Shown piece after piece: positions 20,898 through 22,446 of a stretch of 22,446 nucleotides of DNA. The DNA is from Burkholderiales bacterium. Lineage in GTDB: Bacteria > Pseudomonadota > Gammaproteobacteria > Burkholderiales > Burkholderiaceae_E. The translations under genes and the position numbers were made by a program. The notes beneath the pieces are model-generated. The model searched no databases, was not told where the DNA came from, and worked only from the letters and a program-made list of their open reading frames with translations. Positions within the stretch are counted from its first letter, which is position 1, and each line of letters opens with the position of its first letter. Where the stretch lies: positions 2,292,572-2,315,017 of the forward strand of contig CP070753.1 of the NCBI GenBank assembly GCA_020348765.1, in the 5' to 3' direction.

Positions 20898-22446
20898 TGG
20901 ACGTGGCCGAGAAGAACGCGCGGCTCGCGCGCGACTCGCTGATCGGCAAGCGCATCGCCAAGATGGATGCGCCCGAGAAGGCCAGCGGCAAGACGCGCTA
21001 CGTACACGACATCGACCTGCCCGGGCAGCTGTACGGCAAGATCCTGCGCTCGGAGCGGGTGCATGCCCGGATCAAGCGCATCGACACCGCGCGCGCCAGG
21101 TCCCTGCCGGGTGTGCACGTGGTGATCACCGCGGCCGACGTTCCCGACCAGCGTCCGATCGGGGTGGCCAAGGACCACCTGCCGCTGAAGACCGACCGCG
21201 TGCGCAGCCGACGCGACGAGATCGCCGCCGTGGCCGCGGTCTCCGAGGAGATCGCCGAAAAGGCGCTGGCGCTGATCGAGGTGGAGTACGAGGACCTGCC
21301 GATCATCACCGACGCGGCCGCGGCGCTGGAACCCGGGGCGACGCTGATCCACCCGGAGCCGCGCGGCGTCGACGGCGAGCGGCCGCAGCTCAAGCCAGGC
21401 ACGCCGGTCGCGTTCACCGGGAAGAAGGACAACGTCGCGATGCGATTCGACTACGCGCACGGCGACGTCACGCGGGGCGAGGCCGAGTCGGACGTGATCA
21501 TCGAGGACACGTTCCGGCTTCACTATGTCACGCACTGCTGCCTGGGCGTCTCCGGTGTGCTCGCCGAGTTCGACGCGTCGGGCAACCTGCTGATGTATTC
21601 GAACACCCAGGTGCCCTTTCTGCACAAGCGCGAGCTGGCCGAGTACCTGAACATGGACCCGGCACGCATCCGGATCATCCAGCCGCCGATCGGCGGCGGC
21701 TTCGGCTCCAAGCTCGACATCTACCCGTTCGAGGTGATCTGCGTGTTCCTGGCGCGCGCGGCCAGGCGCCCCGTGAAGCTGGTCTACAGCCGCGAAGAGG
21801 AGATCCTCGCGTCGCCGACCCGCCTGCCGGTGCTGCTGACGCTGCGCTCGGGCTGCACGAAGGACGGCACCCTGACATTCCGCCAGGTGCACACGCTGCA
21901 CGACAACGGCGCGTACACGTCCTGGGGCGCCACCACGCCGTTCGTGATGATGCAGACCTTCTCGTCGCTGTACCGCGTACCGCACTGCGATTACCACACG
22001 GTGGCGGTCTACACGAACAACCCCTATGCCGGGTCGTTCCGCGGCTACGGCAACCTCCAGGCCACGTTCGCGGTCGAAGCGCACATGGACAAGCTGGCCG
22101 AGGCGATCGGCATGGATCCGCTCGAGTTCCGTCTGCACAATGCACAGGAGCCCGGCGAAGTCACCGGGCAGGGCATGACCTTCAAGAGTTGCGGGTTCAG
22201 GGATTGCCTGGTCACGGCCGGCACGCGCAGTGACTACAGCCGCAAGCACAGCGAGAACATCCCCCGCCAGCGGGACCCGAACCCGATCAAGCGCGGCATC
22301 GGGATGGCGTCGATGCTGCACGTCGGCGGCGGCGCGAAGATCTACCCCTCGGACGGCTGCGGCACCATCCTCAAGATCGACGACTACGGCCACGTGACGG
22401 TGATCACGGGATCGACGGATATCGGCCAGGGCTCGGAGACCGTCAT
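20897..22446 (+). CDS. Molybdopterin-binding large subunit of a molybdenum hydroxylase (3-prime end outside window)
   Basis: Translation from the ATG at 20897 stays open to the window end, giving 516 residues of an expected 750 or more. Landmarks are DAPEKASGKTRYVHDI near residue 24, an AAVAAVSEEIAEKAL segment, IGGGFGSKLD, the cofactor-contact stretch GSFRGYGNLQA and DIGQGSET at the cut. These match the xanthine dehydrogenase/aldehyde oxidase family rather than CO dehydrogenase, which has a different active-site loop. The catalytic Glu lies beyond the window. These enzymes hydroxylate a carbon next to ring nitrogen, or an aldehyde, with water. GAGGAG stands about seven bases upstream. Confidence 0.92.
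   Translation, partial: MDVAEKNARLARDSLIGKRIAKMDAPEKASGKTRYVHDIDLPGQLYGKILRSERVHARIKRIDTARARSLPGVHVVITAADVPDQRPIGVAKDHLPLKTDRVRSRRDEIAAVAAVSEEIAEKALALIEVEYEDLPIITDAAAALEPGATLIHPEPRGVDGERPQLKPGTPVAFTGKKDNVAMRFDYAHGDVTRGEAESDVIIEDTFRLHYVTHCCLGVSGVLAEFDASGNLLMYSNTQVPFLHKRELAEYLNMDPARIRIIQPPIGGGFGSKLDIYPFEVICVFLARAARRPVKLVYSREEEILASPTRLPVLLTLRSGCTKDGTLTFRQVHTLHDNGAYTSWGATTPFVMMQTFSSLYRVPHCDYHTVAVYTNNPYAGSFRGYGNLQATFAVEAHMDKLAEAIGMDPLEFRLHNAQEPGEVTGQGMTFKSCGFRDCLVTAGTRSDYSRKHSENIPRQRDPNPIKRGIGMASMLHVGGGAKIYPSDGCGTILKIDDYGHVTVITGSTDIGQGSETV

Noticed and set aside
19529..22446. Assignment as CO dehydrogenase or 4-hydroxybenzoyl-CoA reductase
   Set aside because: The large subunit lacks the CO dehydrogenase active-site loop, and the FAD subunit lacks the Cys-rich 4Fe-4S loop of the benzoyl-CoA-type enzyme.

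Overview
The window is a GC-rich catabolic gene cluster. By eye, most third codon positions are G or C and long antisense open frames run across nearly every gene. Codon use and gene types suggest a soil or water proteobacterium, most plausibly Burkholderiales. That placement is inference: no rRNA or other phylogenetic marker is present. I see no tRNA, rRNA, insertion sequence, phage or CRISPR signal.

Layout. (1) 1-3416: a partial amidohydrolase on the minus strand is divergent from a ThDP-dependent acetolactate-synthase-like enzyme, which converges on an isochorismatase-family hydrolase. (2) 3417-3780: a 364-base gap with a phased 8-mer/7-mer tandem repeat, two hairpins and a possible promoter. 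(3) 3781-10176: a tightly coupled operon of a HyuA-type ATPase subunit, a HyuB-type subunit, a small VOC protein resembling methylmalonyl-CoA epimerase, a PaaK-like acyl-CoA ligase and an SDR. (4) 10177-10367: a hairpin, then a promoter overlapping a palindrome. (5) 10368-22446: a second operon that opens with a GntR/FCD regulator with a TTG start. It continues with a thiolase-like protein, a second HyuA/HyuB pair, an acyl-CoA dehydrogenase, a split B12-dependent methylmalonyl-CoA-type mutase (small then large subunit), and an FAD / 2Fe-2S / molybdopterin trio of a molybdenum hydroxylase, the last cut by the window end.

How the genes could work together (inference). Two models fit. In the ketone-carboxylation model, HyuA/HyuB acts like acetone or acetophenone carboxylase, the PaaK-like ligase activates the resulting 3-oxoacid, the thiolase cleaves it, and the mutase and epimerase handle a branched carboxyacyl-CoA product. 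In the N-heterocycle/lactam model, the Mo-hydroxylase oxidises a ring to a lactam, HyuA/HyuB opens it with ATP as in oxoprolinase and caprolactamase, amidase-type enzymes remove nitrogen, and ligase, dehydrogenase, thiolase and mutase process the acid. The sequence alone does not decide between them.

The most unusual point is how many enzymes lack textbook catalytic residues: the SDR has Tyr but no Ser or Lys, the thiolase has HNPF and CAAGD, the acyl-CoA dehydrogenase has Gly at the C-terminal Glu position, the ligase lacks the P-loop Lys, and the amidohydrolase lacks HxH. The mutase, in contrast, keeps the methylmalonyl-CoA-type substrate residues. I do not recognise this exact pathway as described.
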